Origin: Muriicola sp041358175
GTDB lineage: Bacteria > Bacteroidota > Bacteroidia > Flavobacteriales > Flavobacteriaceae
Length of the DNA stretch: 64,000 bases
Direction of reading: 5' to 3'
Assembly (NCBI RefSeq): GCF_041358175.1
Contig: NZ_JBGKBE010000008.1
Location: 62,001 to 126,000, forward strand
Shown here piece by piece: positions 8,014 to 16,187 of the stretch. Made by a program: the position numbers and the translations under genes. The notes beneath the pieces are model-generated. The model worked only from the letters and a program-made list of their open reading frames with translations. It was not told the origin of the DNA and searched no databases. Every line of letters begins with the position of its first letter. Within the stretch, counting starts at the first letter, position 1.

Positions 8014-9243
8014 CTATAGATTTTTCTTATAGTCGGTTTTCTGAGTATTTTCTTCCTTTTTTGCAACCCGGTTTTCGTCAAAGGAAGAAGGCAGCAAAGC
8101 GGGGATCAATTTTATGAATATGGGCAAGAGTACCGCCCCTCCGGGTAAGAGAAAAATGGCCAGGGAGGGAACACTTTTAAAGACGTCCACAAGCTGGTCC
8201 TGCACTTTTTTCTTTTCATCAGCACTAAGATCTTTTACGGCTCCTTTCGAAATAAGAAAAACCAGTTCCTTACTTTCGGCAAGTTCCTTTTGAAGGCGTT
8301 TACTATTTCTCAGTATCAGTTTGTTCACCACCCTCGACATGCTGTCATAGAACTGGACGGCCATATTGGTATCCTTTAAAAAGGAGATCTTTTTAATGTT
8401 CTTTTTAAAAAAGATGGTGATGTCTTCCAGGGATGTGGCAATCTGCTTATCGGTAAATCCCATGTCTTTTCCAATGCCATAAATGAATTGTGACTCTTTG
8501 TAATCAAGGGAATAATCTTCCCATACTGTAAGACAGGCTACATCCAGAAAATACTGATTCTCCCAGGGAGAACAATTGTTTAGTAAGATTTCCCGATAGG
8601 AGCCATCAAACCTTTCCTTATCCTCATCGATAAAAGTGAGAGAAGCGGCAAATAATTGGGACAATTTTTCGTCGGCCTTGTTTTTCTCTTTGGCATTCAG
8701 GGCGTGATAAGTAATGTTAATAGCTAAATACTCCAGTTTTTGCGCCTCCTTAACGATTTCCTTTCCGTCCCTTAAGAAGTACCTGAAAGTGAGGACATCA
8801 ATAAACAACAGAGAATTCGTGATAATACTATTAAAGGTCCTGCTGATAACATTATCATCGAGGTAGACCCTTGATTCAATCAGTTTTTCGAGTTGTGCTG
8901 ATGTTTTACTGCCAGTAAGGATTTTGTTTAATAAAGAGATCTGACTCACTTTGAGTTCCTTGTAAAACTCAAAGATAGTTTCCAGAAAATCATCAAAACT
9001 ATGCTCCTGTCTTTCCAGGGCAAAGGTGAAGTACAAAGCCGTAAGCAGATTTATTTTTGCCCGTTCATCCTCAGACGGGGAATGTTCTATGCTTATATAA
9101 GAAGGTGTTTCCACATTCATCCCATAGACAAAGCCGTATTCTTTCAGGCTGGTGTACAAGGTTGAGAAGTCGGAATAAATCCCGGCCTTATTTCTTACAA
9201 CCTCTCCAAATTTATTGATCCAGCCCGGTCCCGAGGGATTCAT
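8014..9243 (-). CDS. LETM1-related protein
   Basis: The 409-residue protein has a long alpha-helical, largely uncharacterised N-terminal part. The C-terminal section resembles the LETM1 domain: a charged RLQKELAESKELVFLISKGAV stretch, then LSADEKKKVQDQLVDVFKSVP, and a hydrophobic hairpin LAIFLLPGGAVLLPIFIKLIP, followed by a short polar tail. Mitochondrial LETM1 is an inner-membrane cation/proton antiporter component; bacterial relatives in flavobacteria have been annotated as biofilm-associated, and their biochemistry is unclear to me. It is convergent with the LytTR regulator and divergent from the DUF4331 gene. Family call good, function uncertain. Confidence 0.8.
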   Translation of the reverse strand: MNPSGPGWINKFGEVVRNKAGIYSDFSTLYTSLKEYGFVYGMNVETPSYISIEHSPSEDERAKINLLTALYFTFALERQEHSFDDFLETIFEFYKELKVSQISLLNKILTGSKTSAQLEKLIESRVYLDDNVISRTFNSIITNSLLFIDVLTFRYFLRDGKEIVKEAQKLEYLAINITYHALNAKEKNKADEKLSQLFAASLTFIDEDKERFDGSYREILLNNCSPWENQYFLDVACLTVWEDYSLDYKESQFIYGIGKDMGFTDKQIATSLEDITIFFKKNIKKISFLKDTNMAVQFYDSMSRVVNKLILRNSKRLQKELAESKELVFLISKGAVKDLSADEKKKVQDQLVDVFKSVPSLAIFLLPGGAVLLPIFIKLIPALLPSSFDENRVAKKEENTQKTDYKKNL

Positions 9244-9412
9244 ATCCTGAGAATTTGATTCTAAAGTACGGGAAAAATGACTTTTCTAAGAACACAATGC
9301 GTCATAATGAAAAAGAAATCATTTCTAATTAAGAAGAAATTAACATTTAAGACCAAACCCCGCCATTTACTTTCCGTAGGTAGGGTAACAATAATCTTTA
9401 AAATCATAAACA

Positions 9413-10099
9413 ATGAGTAAAACAAAATTTTTCGCGGGAATTGCAGTACTGGCCTTTGCTGGTGCTTTTCTGATCGCTGCAGATCACCTAGACGCACCTT
9501 CATCAGGGGGTACAACGGCTGATATTGCAGATTTCTTTGCATTTGAACCCACATTGGGGTCAGACAACACCACTTTTGTGGTTGACCTCCAATCCAGTGT
9601 ATTACCTGATCTGGCCTATGGGACATTTGATGAAGATGTACTTACTGAAATTAACATCGATACCGATGGAGACCTTGTTGAAGACTACGTAATTCAGGCG
9701 TATCCACAGGGAGGAATCATGTATTTCTTTGCCGGCACACCAATTCAGACAGGATTAAACAGTCAGATTTTGGTAGACAATCCACTTGGTGAAGTAGCTA
9801 TTTCAGGATCAACGGCAGTAGTAGCTGAAGGAATGGGAGGCACAAAATTATTTGCCGGACCAAGACAGGATCCTTTCTTTTTCGATTTCTTTCAGTTCAA
9901 TGCGGTAATCAATCCGGATGTGAATTCGGCACCTATGGGTTTTAAAACAGCCGCCGAAGCTGAGGATACCTTTGACGGGGCCAACACCATGTCAATTGTT
10001 GTGGAGATCCCAAATAGTATGCTGGGTACCACAACTGCAACTAATGCCTTAGGAATTCCGGTTTACAAGACCTGGGTAACTACAAATAGAAAACAATAA
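9413..10099 (+). CDS. DUF4331 protein, N-terminal half (exported)
   Basis: The 228-residue protein has a signal peptide (FFAGIAVLAFAGAFLIAA) followed at once by DHLDAPSSGG, the hallmark start of DUF4331. Matching N-half blocks follow: ADIADFFAFEP, TTFVVDLQ, DTDGDLVEDYVIQ, AGPRQDPFFFDFFQF, and MSIVVEIPNSML near the end. It stops at YKTWVTTNRKQ, where a full-length DUF4331 protein would continue; the missing half is encoded by the next gene, 24 bases away. The N-terminus carries no lipobox, so this half is likely soluble in the periplasm or secreted. Biochemical role unknown. Confidence 0.85.
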   Translation: MSKTKFFAGIAVLAFAGAFLIAADHLDAPSSGGTTADIADFFAFEPTLGSDNTTFVVDLQSSVLPDLAYGTFDEDVLTEINIDTDGDLVEDYVIQAYPQGGIMYFFAGTPIQTGLNSQILVDNPLGEVAISGSTAVVAEGMGGTKLFAGPRQDPFFFDFFQFNAVINPDVNSAPMGFKTAAEAEDTFDGANTMSIVVEIPNSMLGTTTATNALGIPVYKTWVTTNRKQ

Positions 10100-10123
10100 T
10101 ATTCAATCTAAAAACAAGAAAAG

Positions 10124-10900
10124 ATGATATTCAAAAAATTTAAATATTCGATATTAACGCTCCTCGCCGCTACCGTACTTATGGCCTGTAACAATGACGA
10201 CATGGATATGGAGCCAATGGCCATGGCTACCTGTAGTGACGGAATAATGAATGGGGATGAAGAAGGTGTAGACTGTGGAGGTTCAGTATGTGAGCCATGC
10301 GCAGACAGTACTGGTCCCGATTTTACAGGAACATTTGCCCAGGCAGACCATATGGGTAGGCCGGGGATCAATACGACCCTGAGTTTTGATATGGACGGAA
10401 TGCCTAGTGTAAAGGACGCGCACAATGTAACCATACCTTCAGAAATGACTGCAAGTTTTCAGGCAGGATTTCAGGCTCGTTTAGAACAATACCACGACGT
10501 GTATGCCAACAAGCTTGGTCTGGACCCGATGGATGTGAATTATGAGAACAACATTCTGGGATTAGATGCAGCCACTTTGACTACAGTTCTTGCGGCGGAT
10601 GCGCTTGATGTGGCACCGGATGCCCCAACCACCTATTTCGATCCCGGAACTGATGCCGATAATGACGGAAATATCCTGGTGCCTGATGGGGATGAAGTAG
10701 CCCTTACCGGCCGGGCCCTGCAAGACGACATCATAGATGTTTCATTAATCCTCTTTTTTGGAGGGATGAACGGAGATCGTTTTAGCGGACAGGATCTCGA
10801 CAATGATGGAATGGCCGATTTACCCCGTCTCACTTCTGACGGAGTTGGACTAACGGCTACTATCAATTCGGAGTTTCCTTATCTCAGCGCACCTGAATAG
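10124..10900 (+). CDS. DUF4331 lipoprotein, C-terminal half
   Basis: The 258-residue product is a lipoprotein (LLAATVLMAC, Cys22). A cysteine-rich CSDGIMNGDEEGVDCGG motif with a following CEPC comes next, a module often seen near the N-terminus of Bacteroidota surface proteins. From about residue 65 it carries blocks of the second half of DUF4331: QADHMGRPGINTTL, then a helical middle, LTGRALQDDIIDVSL, and the closing FPYLSAPE. Together with the preceding gene it would make one complete DUF4331 unit from two chains, one soluble and one lipid-anchored. A strong hairpin terminator follows at 10956. Confidence 0.85.
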   Translation: MIFKKFKYSILTLLAATVLMACNNDDMDMEPMAMATCSDGIMNGDEEGVDCGGSVCEPCADSTGPDFTGTFAQADHMGRPGINTTLSFDMDGMPSVKDAHNVTIPSEMTASFQAGFQARLEQYHDVYANKLGLDPMDVNYENNILGLDAATLTTVLAADALDVAPDAPTTYFDPGTDADNDGNILVPDGDEVALTGRALQDDIIDVSLILFFGGMNGDRFSGQDLDNDGMADLPRLTSDGVGLTATINSEFPYLSAPE

Positions 10901-10955
10901 GTTCAAGGACTCATGAATACTCCCTGGATTGGGAAAAGAATTGCTAATCAGTACG

Positions 10956-10990
10956 GAAGAGGGAGGATTTACCCTCCCTCTTCTTTGTTT
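10956..10990 (+). terminator. Intrinsic terminator after the DUF4331 pair
   Basis: A perfect 11-base stem (GAAGAGGGAGG at 10956-10966 with CCTCCCTCTTC at 10973-10983) with a 6-base loop is followed by TTTGTTT. It lies between the second DUF4331 gene and the TPR lipoprotein gene starting 25 bases later, so readthrough to the TPR gene would be reduced. Confidence 0.85.
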
Positions 10991-11015
10991 ATTCAACAAC
11001 TAAAATTATCACAAC

Positions 11016-12296
11016 ATGAAACAATATATACTATGCGGTGTTTTGCTTTTTCTCCTCAATTCCTGTGAATTATGGGAGAATGGCAAGGTAACCGATCCGC
11101 AGGACTACAATGCGTACCTTCAAACAGGTCCATCAGAAACATCATCAAAATACTTCAGGCTCTGGAATTCCAAGATAAAACCCGATAGCCTTCAACTAAC
11201 CAGTTTTGGCATTGTAGCAGGACAGTACAATTCATTCTTTCAGGCAACAGGAGAGATCACATATCTAAAAAAAGCAGAAACAGCCCTTAAGAAGGCCGTA
11301 GATATTGCTGCCATTGGTAAATCGGGTTATCTAAGGGCATTAGCCAGAAATTATATTTCCCAGCATCGCTTTAAAGAGGCCCTGCCTCTGGCTCTTGAAG
11401 CCAGGAAGTTAGGCAGCGGTTTACTTGAAACCCAATATTTACTTTTTGATCTGTATATGGAACTTGGGGAGTTTAACAAGGCCGAACAATACCTGGACAG
11501 TACCAGAAATATGTCTGCCTTTGGTTCTTTAATCCGACTTGCAAAATGGAATGATCACCAGGGGAATCTGGACACGACTATCCGACTTATGGAAAAGGCT
11601 GCAAAGAAAGCAGAACAAGCTACCAATCGAGCCACTATGCTCTGGTCTTACACCAATTTGGCCGATTATTATGGTCATGCAGGACGAATTGAATATTCTT
11701 ATCAGTACTATCTGAAAGCCCTTTCGTTAGACCCTCAAAATGCCTATGCTAAAAAGGGGATTGCCTGGATCGCATACTCTCATGAAGGAGAAATCACGGA
11801 GGCCATGCGAATTCTCGAGAGTATAGACGACCATTACCAATCGCCCGACCTTTATCTGCTAAAAGCTGAGATTGCTGAATATTCTGGAGATACTGCAGAA
11901 TATATAAAGAGCATGAACGCTTTCTTTAAAATGAGCGAAAATCCATTATACGGTGAGATGTACAATGCTTACAAAATTGAATTGTATTTAAATAGTACCA
12001 TGCAGTATGACAAGGCAGTTGCCCTGGCATTAAGGGATGTGAAGAACCGTCCTACCCCCTCGGCATACGCCTTACTGGCCTATAGCTACTTCAAGGCAGG
12101 TGAAAAGGACACTGCTTATAAATTGGTAGAGGATTACGTTCTTGGTAAATCAGAGGAACCGCTGGTATTACTGCAACTCGCTGAGATCTTAAAAGACAGA
12201 GGTGACCTGGCCAGAGTAAAACAAATAAGGAATTCTTTGGAAGAGGCTGCATTTGAACTTGGACCATTGACCAGAATGCGGGTCGATGCCCTTTAA
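11016..12296 (+). CDS. TPR lipoprotein
   Basis: The 426-residue protein has a short lipoprotein signal (ILCGVLLFLLNSC, Cys17) and several degenerate tetratricopeptide repeats across about residues 70-400, for example YLKKAETALKKAVDIAA, FKEALPLALEARKLG, YSYQYYLKALSLDPQNAYAKKGIAWIA and DKAVALALRDV. TPR domains bind protein partners, and lipid anchoring puts it on the periplasmic or outer face. In flavobacteria, DUF4331 genes are often followed by a TPR gene and a HupE/UreJ-like membrane protein gene; here the TPR gene is present but no HupE-like gene follows. Role unknown, probably linked to the DUF4331 proteins. Confidence 0.88.
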   Translation: MKQYILCGVLLFLLNSCELWENGKVTDPQDYNAYLQTGPSETSSKYFRLWNSKIKPDSLQLTSFGIVAGQYNSFFQATGEITYLKKAETALKKAVDIAAIGKSGYLRALARNYISQHRFKEALPLALEARKLGSGLLETQYLLFDLYMELGEFNKAEQYLDSTRNMSAFGSLIRLAKWNDHQGNLDTTIRLMEKAAKKAEQATNRATMLWSYTNLADYYGHAGRIEYSYQYYLKALSLDPQNAYAKKGIAWIAYSHEGEITEAMRILESIDDHYQSPDLYLLKAEIAEYSGDTAEYIKSMNAFFKMSENPLYGEMYNAYKIELYLNSTMQYDKAVALALRDVKNRPTPSAYALLAYSYFKAGEKDTAYKLVEDYVLGKSEEPLVLLQLAEILKDRGDLARVKQIRNSLEEAAFELGPLTRMRVDAL

Positions 12297-12325
12297 GAAA
12301 TATCAGAAAATAATAAGATATCTAT

Positions 12326-12406
12326 GGCATTTCGTCGAAAAGAGCTGTGCTATTGCTCGATTTTCCTACATTTCTTTAGGAAAACATAGACGAAATGCCT
12401 ATTTTT
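12326..12406 (+). terminator. Branched hairpin with T-tract, candidate terminator or structured RNA
   Basis: An 11-base perfect inverted repeat (GGCATTTCGTC at 12326-12336, GACGAAATGCC at 12389-12399) encloses two further hairpins: GAGC/GCTC at 12342-12345 and 12355-12358, and TTTTCCT/AGGAAAA at 12361-12367 and 12378-12384. The outer stem is followed by TATTTTTA. It begins 30 bases after the stop of the TPR gene, so a branched terminator is the simplest reading, but a stable three-way junction RNA is possible. Confidence 0.5.
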
Positions 12407-12500
12407 ATCGTTTAAGTTCATATTATAATGCCCCAAGTATTACAATAGAACGATAGTAAACTTAAAATTGAGTATTAACCGACCCCGAATCACCTACGTT

Positions 12501-12602
12501 ATGGAATACTTCCTTTTTGTCAGCTGGACCGTAGCTATGCTCCTTGTGTTTATTAAAATTTGGATGGCTAACCGATCTTTGCAAAATCTGCTTCGCAAAT
12601 AG
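12501..12602 (+). CDS. Possible 33-residue single-pass membrane peptide
   Basis: An ATG-started frame of 33 codons reads MEYFLFVSWTVAMLLVFIKI and then a polar WMANRSLQNLLRK tail ending in TAG. The first 20 residues could form one membrane helix with a positively charged cytoplasmic end, which is typical of small membrane peptides. There is no obvious RBS or -7 box, and the length is compatible with chance in such AT-rich DNA, so this is a weak call. Confidence 0.25.
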   Translation: MEYFLFVSWTVAMLLVFIKIWMANRSLQNLLRK

Positions 12603-12747
12603 TCTATTTCTACATCAACCTAAGTAACGTAATCCTGATTTTTTGGGATTCGTAATTCCATTTTTATACCCTAATCCGACAAAGTCATAGCGAGGATTTT
12701 GTAACTATGGATCGTTTAATGTGAATAAATCCATGGGTAAAGGCCAC

Positions 12748-12774
12748 AAAAAAAGGCTACCTATGAGGCAGCCT
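12748..12774 (-). terminator. Intrinsic terminator of the superoxide dismutase gene
   Basis: Read on the minus strand, AGGCTGCC and GGTAGCCT form an 8-base stem (one G-T pair) with a TCATA loop, followed directly by seven T. It lies 23 bases past the stop codon of the dismutase gene. Confidence 0.88.
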
Positions 12775-12796
12775 GGTCTGTAATTATTTATAACTT

Positions 12797-13384
12797 TTAT
12801 TTTATAATTCCCGTGCAGCTGATCCGGGCTCCTGCAGCACCACTTGGCTGGGAGGTAAAATCATCAACCCCCTGATGCACGATCACGGCCTTACCTACTA
12901 TATTCTTAGTTTCATCCTCACAACTCAGGCACCAGAGATCGGTGGAAAACTCCACTGTTGCATTTCCATCGGCATCAGCTACAAAATTTCCAATGTCCCC
13001 TCTGTGATAGCCCGTATCATCTCCCCATTTCCCGTGAGGTTCTGCCGTTGGATTCCAGTGGCCTCCAGTTGAGGTTCCGTCGTCCGCCGAGCAGTCGGCT
13101 TTTTCATGAATGTGAATAGCATGCTCGCCCGGGGTAAGTCCGGAAAAACTGGCTTCCATGGTTACTTTTCCATCTTCCTCAGTAAATTTGACTTCCCCCG
13201 CCACATTGCTATCGCTTTTAGGTTCCATCTTAAAAGCAACGGCTTCTACCGTTATCTCTTCCTTTACCATTTCCATCTTCTCTTCCATTTCTTCTGCGGC
13301 CTCGCCGGCTTCCTTTTTAGCTTCTTTGCAACTAAAAGTTAGTGCAAGAAGAAGACTTAGGATTGATATTTTCGTAATTTTCAT
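12797..13384 (-). CDS. sodC: Cu/Zn superoxide dismutase lipoprotein
   Basis: The 195-residue protein is exported by a lipoprotein signal (LLLALTFSC, Cys19) and has a Glu/Lys-rich linker before the dismutase fold. The metal-site blocks are all visible: HAIHIHEKADC, GGHWNP, HGKWGD, GYHRGDIGNF and AVIVHQGVDD. The conserved disulfide would join the Cys of KADC to that of GARISCTG; a second pair (WCLSC) is extra. It converts superoxide to peroxide and oxygen in the periplasm. The gene stands alone with its own promoter-like element and terminator. It uses copper and zinc rather than the iron or manganese of the cytoplasmic enzymes. Confidence 0.96.
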   Translation of the reverse strand: MKITKISILSLLLALTFSCKEAKKEAGEAAEEMEEKMEMVKEEITVEAVAFKMEPKSDSNVAGEVKFTEEDGKVTMEASFSGLTPGEHAIHIHEKADCSADDGTSTGGHWNPTAEPHGKWGDDTGYHRGDIGNFVADADGNATVEFSTDLWCLSCEDETKNIVGKAVIVHQGVDDFTSQPSGAAGARISCTGIIK

Positions 13385-13408
13385 TTTTATATTTTTTTAA
13401 ATTATCCC

Positions 13409-13439
13409 TAAAGTTACACAATAATCCGGGCGATGTCAA
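13409..13439 (-). promoter_or_regulatory. Predicted promoter of sodC
   Basis: On the minus strand a TTG (-33 type) at 13439-13437 is followed after 20 bases by TAACTTTA (13416-13409), one base off the Bacteroidota -7 consensus TAnnTTTG. The sodC start codon is 24 bases further on. Confidence 0.5.
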
Positions 13440-13511
13440 TTTGATTTTACCCTATCTGAGGAGGTCATCTCTCCTGATTGTAAACTTTTGTACTTTTCAA
13501 GGATTGATATT

Positions 13512-14198
13512 TTAATCGGTTGCTTTCGACCTTTTCCGCAAATCGGGATTAAAGAAAATAGCCAGCTGAAACCGATCAAAATTGATCTGATTAAAATGGT
13601 TCTTCAGATAGCCCACCTGCAGGCTTGCATTCTCGGTAATATGAACCCCAAAGGCAAAGTACAATCGGTTTTGGCCGAAGATATCGTCCTGTAAATTCAG
13701 AAATACCTCGTCGTAGGCGTTCAGGAAAAAGGTGTCAGTTAGAGGCAGCGTTACTTGCAGCCGATACCTTGCCCTGTGCTGGGTATCTGTAAAGGAACCG
13801 AAATCGATAAAACGCTGTTCAAGCCGGTAGCGATGCTCAAAATTAAACTCCCCAACCTTATTTTTAAGGATGAATTGCTGGAATATCCTGTTCTCCTTAA
13901 AATTTACCTCATTTTCAAACTCCTCAAAGGTGTTGTCAGTATTGATATAAGCATATCCAAAAGTGGCTATGGCATTTGAGTTTATATGATAATTCAATCC
14001 GGTACGAAGTAATAGCTGGTTGAAATTACCCGCGGTTTCATAATAGCGAAATTGCGCTTCAGAATGAATACTGAATTTCTCAGCTATTTGGTTGGTGCCA
14101 AAATACATATACCAGGCTCCCCAGTCGTCTTCTCCGGTATCCTGGGCCTGAACCATTCCGAAGTGCATCAGGGCTAAAGCTAGAAATATTTTTCTCAT
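13512..14198 (-). CDS. DUF2490 outer-membrane beta-barrel protein
   Basis: The 228-residue protein has a signal peptide (FLALALMHFGMVQA, then QDTGEDDWGAWYMY) and alternating aromatic strands typical of DUF2490: FSIHSEAQFRYYE, LLLRTGLNYHI, ATFGYAYINT, FEHRYRLEQRF, ARYRLQVTLPL, LYFAFGVHI and LQVGYLKNHF. A barrel of about 10-12 strands in the outer membrane is expected. Its start overlaps the stop of the upstream S9 peptidase gene by 4 bases (ATGA), so the two are translationally coupled. Members are uncharacterised; a transport or structural role is likely. Confidence 0.9.
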   Translation of the reverse strand: MRKIFLALALMHFGMVQAQDTGEDDWGAWYMYFGTNQIAEKFSIHSEAQFRYYETAGNFNQLLLRTGLNYHINSNAIATFGYAYINTDNTFEEFENEVNFKENRIFQQFILKNKVGEFNFEHRYRLEQRFIDFGSFTDTQHRARYRLQVTLPLTDTFFLNAYDEVFLNLQDDIFGQNRLYFAFGVHITENASLQVGYLKNHFNQINFDRFQLAIFFNPDLRKRSKATD

Positions 14199-16138
14199 TC
14201 AGTTTCTGTTTGAAGTTCCATTGTGCTCCCGTCCTGTATAGGTTCCCCTTTATCTTCTTTTAGATGTACATCCAGGAATTCGAGTATTTTACTATAAGCG
14301 GTGATCTGATTCTCTTTTTTGACAAAGCCATGGCCTTCATCCTCAAATAAGACGTATTCTACGGGGACACCATTTTTCCGAACTCCGGCGACGATCTCAT
14401 CCGACTCTACCTGTAGTACTCTTGGATCTTTTGAGCCTTGAAGTACGATCAGAGGTTTGGTAACTTTATCTGTGTGAAACAAGGGAGAAATTGCGCGCAG
14501 TCTCAGTGAATCCTGACTGTTAGGATCTCCCAGTTCCTTGTAAAGTGCATCTTTAAAGGATTCCCACCAGGGTGGAATGCTGCGAAGGGTCCTGATCCAG
14601 TTGGTCACTCCAAAAAGATTAACTCCTACTGCAAATTCTTCAGGGGTGTAGGTGAGTGCAGCCATGGTCATATAGCCACCGTAAGAACCGCCGATAATAC
14701 CTATTTTTTCCGAATCGATTTCCGGCTGAGAAGCAAGCCAGTTTTTGCCTTCTACGCAGTCTTTGAGATCTTTGTCGCCATGATTTAGATCATCCATCTG
14801 GTAGAATGTTTTTCCGTACCCACTGCTTCCCCTGTTATTTACGGCTAAAACTGCATATCCGTGATTCACCAGGTATTGAATAAAGGAACTAAAATTTTGC
14901 CTGCTTTGCCCACCTGGTCCTCCGTGAACCCATACCAGAGCCGGCACCTTGTTACTTTCAGATGCCTGATGAGGTTTGTAGTAGATCGCAGGGATCTCAA
15001 GGCCGTCAAATGATTGATACCGGATAACTTCTGCCTGTACCAGATCCTGAGCCTGGATTTCTTTATTTAAAACATCGGTCAGTTTTGTCTGCTCCCCACT
15101 AGCAATATCGTAAACATAGAGGTTGGAAGGAGTATGCGAACCACCTGCGTAAAATCTCATCAAACTGTCATCATCCGAAAAGGCCACACTGGTAATATCC
15201 ATGTCCCCTATGGCAGGCAAGCTCATCATTTCGCCCGTATCAACCTCCACTACTTCAATGGTGTTCTTGGCATCTTCGTTAATATAACTTACCCGGTACT
15301 TCCCGGTTTCGGTGAAATACGTCCCCACAATATCCCAGTCGCGCTGCATCACTTTTTGCCTTGAACCATCTGCAATATTGAATTGCATCACATATGAAAA
15401 TTCACTCCCGTCATCCGTAGTATACAGGAACCCGTTGCTGTCAGGAGTAAAATCCTGAGCACTGTTGGCACTTTGATTTTCATTTATCTGGGTAAGGGTG
15501 CCCTCATCCAGATTATAGAGAAACAGATCGCTGTCGTTGGTATTGATCGATTTGCTAAGGGCCAGTAATTTTTCATTATTTGAGATCGCTTCCAGATTGT
15601 ACCCCTCATCGTTCTGATACACAAGGGTAGGGGTCAGGGTCGCAAGATCCATTTTATACAAATCGATATACCGATTATCGCGCTGATTTGAACCAAAGTA
15701 AAAACCTTTGTCATCTTTTGCCCAGCGATAGAAGAGTGATCTCGCTCCTTCATAGGGCGTTAAATCTTTATGGGTTCCATCATTATCCCTGAGGAAAATA
15801 TGGTAGATCTCGTCACCGTTGTTATCCATCCGAAAGAGCATCCGCTCATCTTCAGGAAAATACGAGATCGCAAAGACCGAAGAACTGTCCGATTCGGAAA
15901 TCGCTTGGAAAGCTCCCCCTTTGACTGGCACCGTGTACATGTTATAAATACCCGACCTGTTGCTGGTGACCAGCAATTTGGAAAGATCTGGAGAAAAACT
16001 TCCTCCCCCTACATTCTCATTGTCCATCATCTGCTCTATAGTGTAGGTTTTCAGATTTTCTGCGATGGTGTCTGTGGCTTCTTTTTCCTTGCAATTCCAT
16101 AAAATTGCCAGGAATAACAGTAGTGCTACCTTTTTCAT
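14195..16138 (-). CDS. S9 family (prolyl oligopeptidase type) lipoprotein peptidase
   Basis: I place the start at the ATG at 16138, giving 647 residues, because it opens with a proper lipoprotein signal (VALLLFLAILWNC, Cys16); an upstream frame to 16243 adds 35 residues that would bury it and overlap the next gene. A seven-bladed beta-propeller (about 50-390) precedes an alpha/beta hydrolase domain with the nucleophile Ser485 in GGSYGGYM, an Asp in QGSKDPRV, and a His in DEGHGFVKK. These enzymes cleave short peptides, often after proline or at N-terminal dipeptides. The exported location fits use of external peptides. The DUF2490 gene overlaps its 3' end. Confidence 0.94.
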   Translation of the reverse strand: MKKVALLLFLAILWNCKEKEATDTIAENLKTYTIEQMMDNENVGGGSFSPDLSKLLVTSNRSGIYNMYTVPVKGGAFQAISESDSSSVFAISYFPEDERMLFRMDNNGDEIYHIFLRDNDGTHKDLTPYEGARSLFYRWAKDDKGFYFGSNQRDNRYIDLYKMDLATLTPTLVYQNDEGYNLEAISNNEKLLALSKSINTNDSDLFLYNLDEGTLTQINENQSANSAQDFTPDSNGFLYTTDDGSEFSYVMQFNIADGSRQKVMQRDWDIVGTYFTETGKYRVSYINEDAKNTIEVVEVDTGEMMSLPAIGDMDITSVAFSDDDSLMRFYAGGSHTPSNLYVYDIASGEQTKLTDVLNKEIQAQDLVQAEVIRYQSFDGLEIPAIYYKPHQASESNKVPALVWVHGGPGGQSRQNFSSFIQYLVNHGYAVLAVNNRGSSGYGKTFYQMDDLNHGDKDLKDCVEGKNWLASQPEIDSEKIGIIGGSYGGYMTMAALTYTPEEFAVGVNLFGVTNWIRTLRSIPPWWESFKDALYKELGDPNSQDSLRLRAISPLFHTDKVTKPLIVLQGSKDPRVLQVESDEIVAGVRKNGVPVEYVLFEDEGHGFVKKENQITAYSKILEFLDVHLKEDKGEPIQDGSTMELQTETE

Positions 16139-16187
16139 TTGTCTTTGAAATTTATCGGTTATCATTTTACTTCCATTCACTAGCGGG

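Larger units (their letters stand above)
12297..12796. other. 500-base gap with inverted repeats and one tiny open frame
   Basis: No conventional gene is visible between the TPR gene and the superoxide dismutase gene. The gap holds the branched hairpin at 12326-12406, a further inverted repeat (TTTAAGTT at 12411-12418 with AACTTAAA at 12459-12466), a 33-codon open frame at 12501-12602, and the terminator of the minus-strand dismutase gene at 12748-12774. The rest shows nothing I can name. Confidence 0.7.

Noticed and set aside
12326..12399. Integron attC-like recombination site
   Set aside because: Although the inverted repeats are branched, there is no integrase gene, no cassette array and no matching core-site motif nearby.
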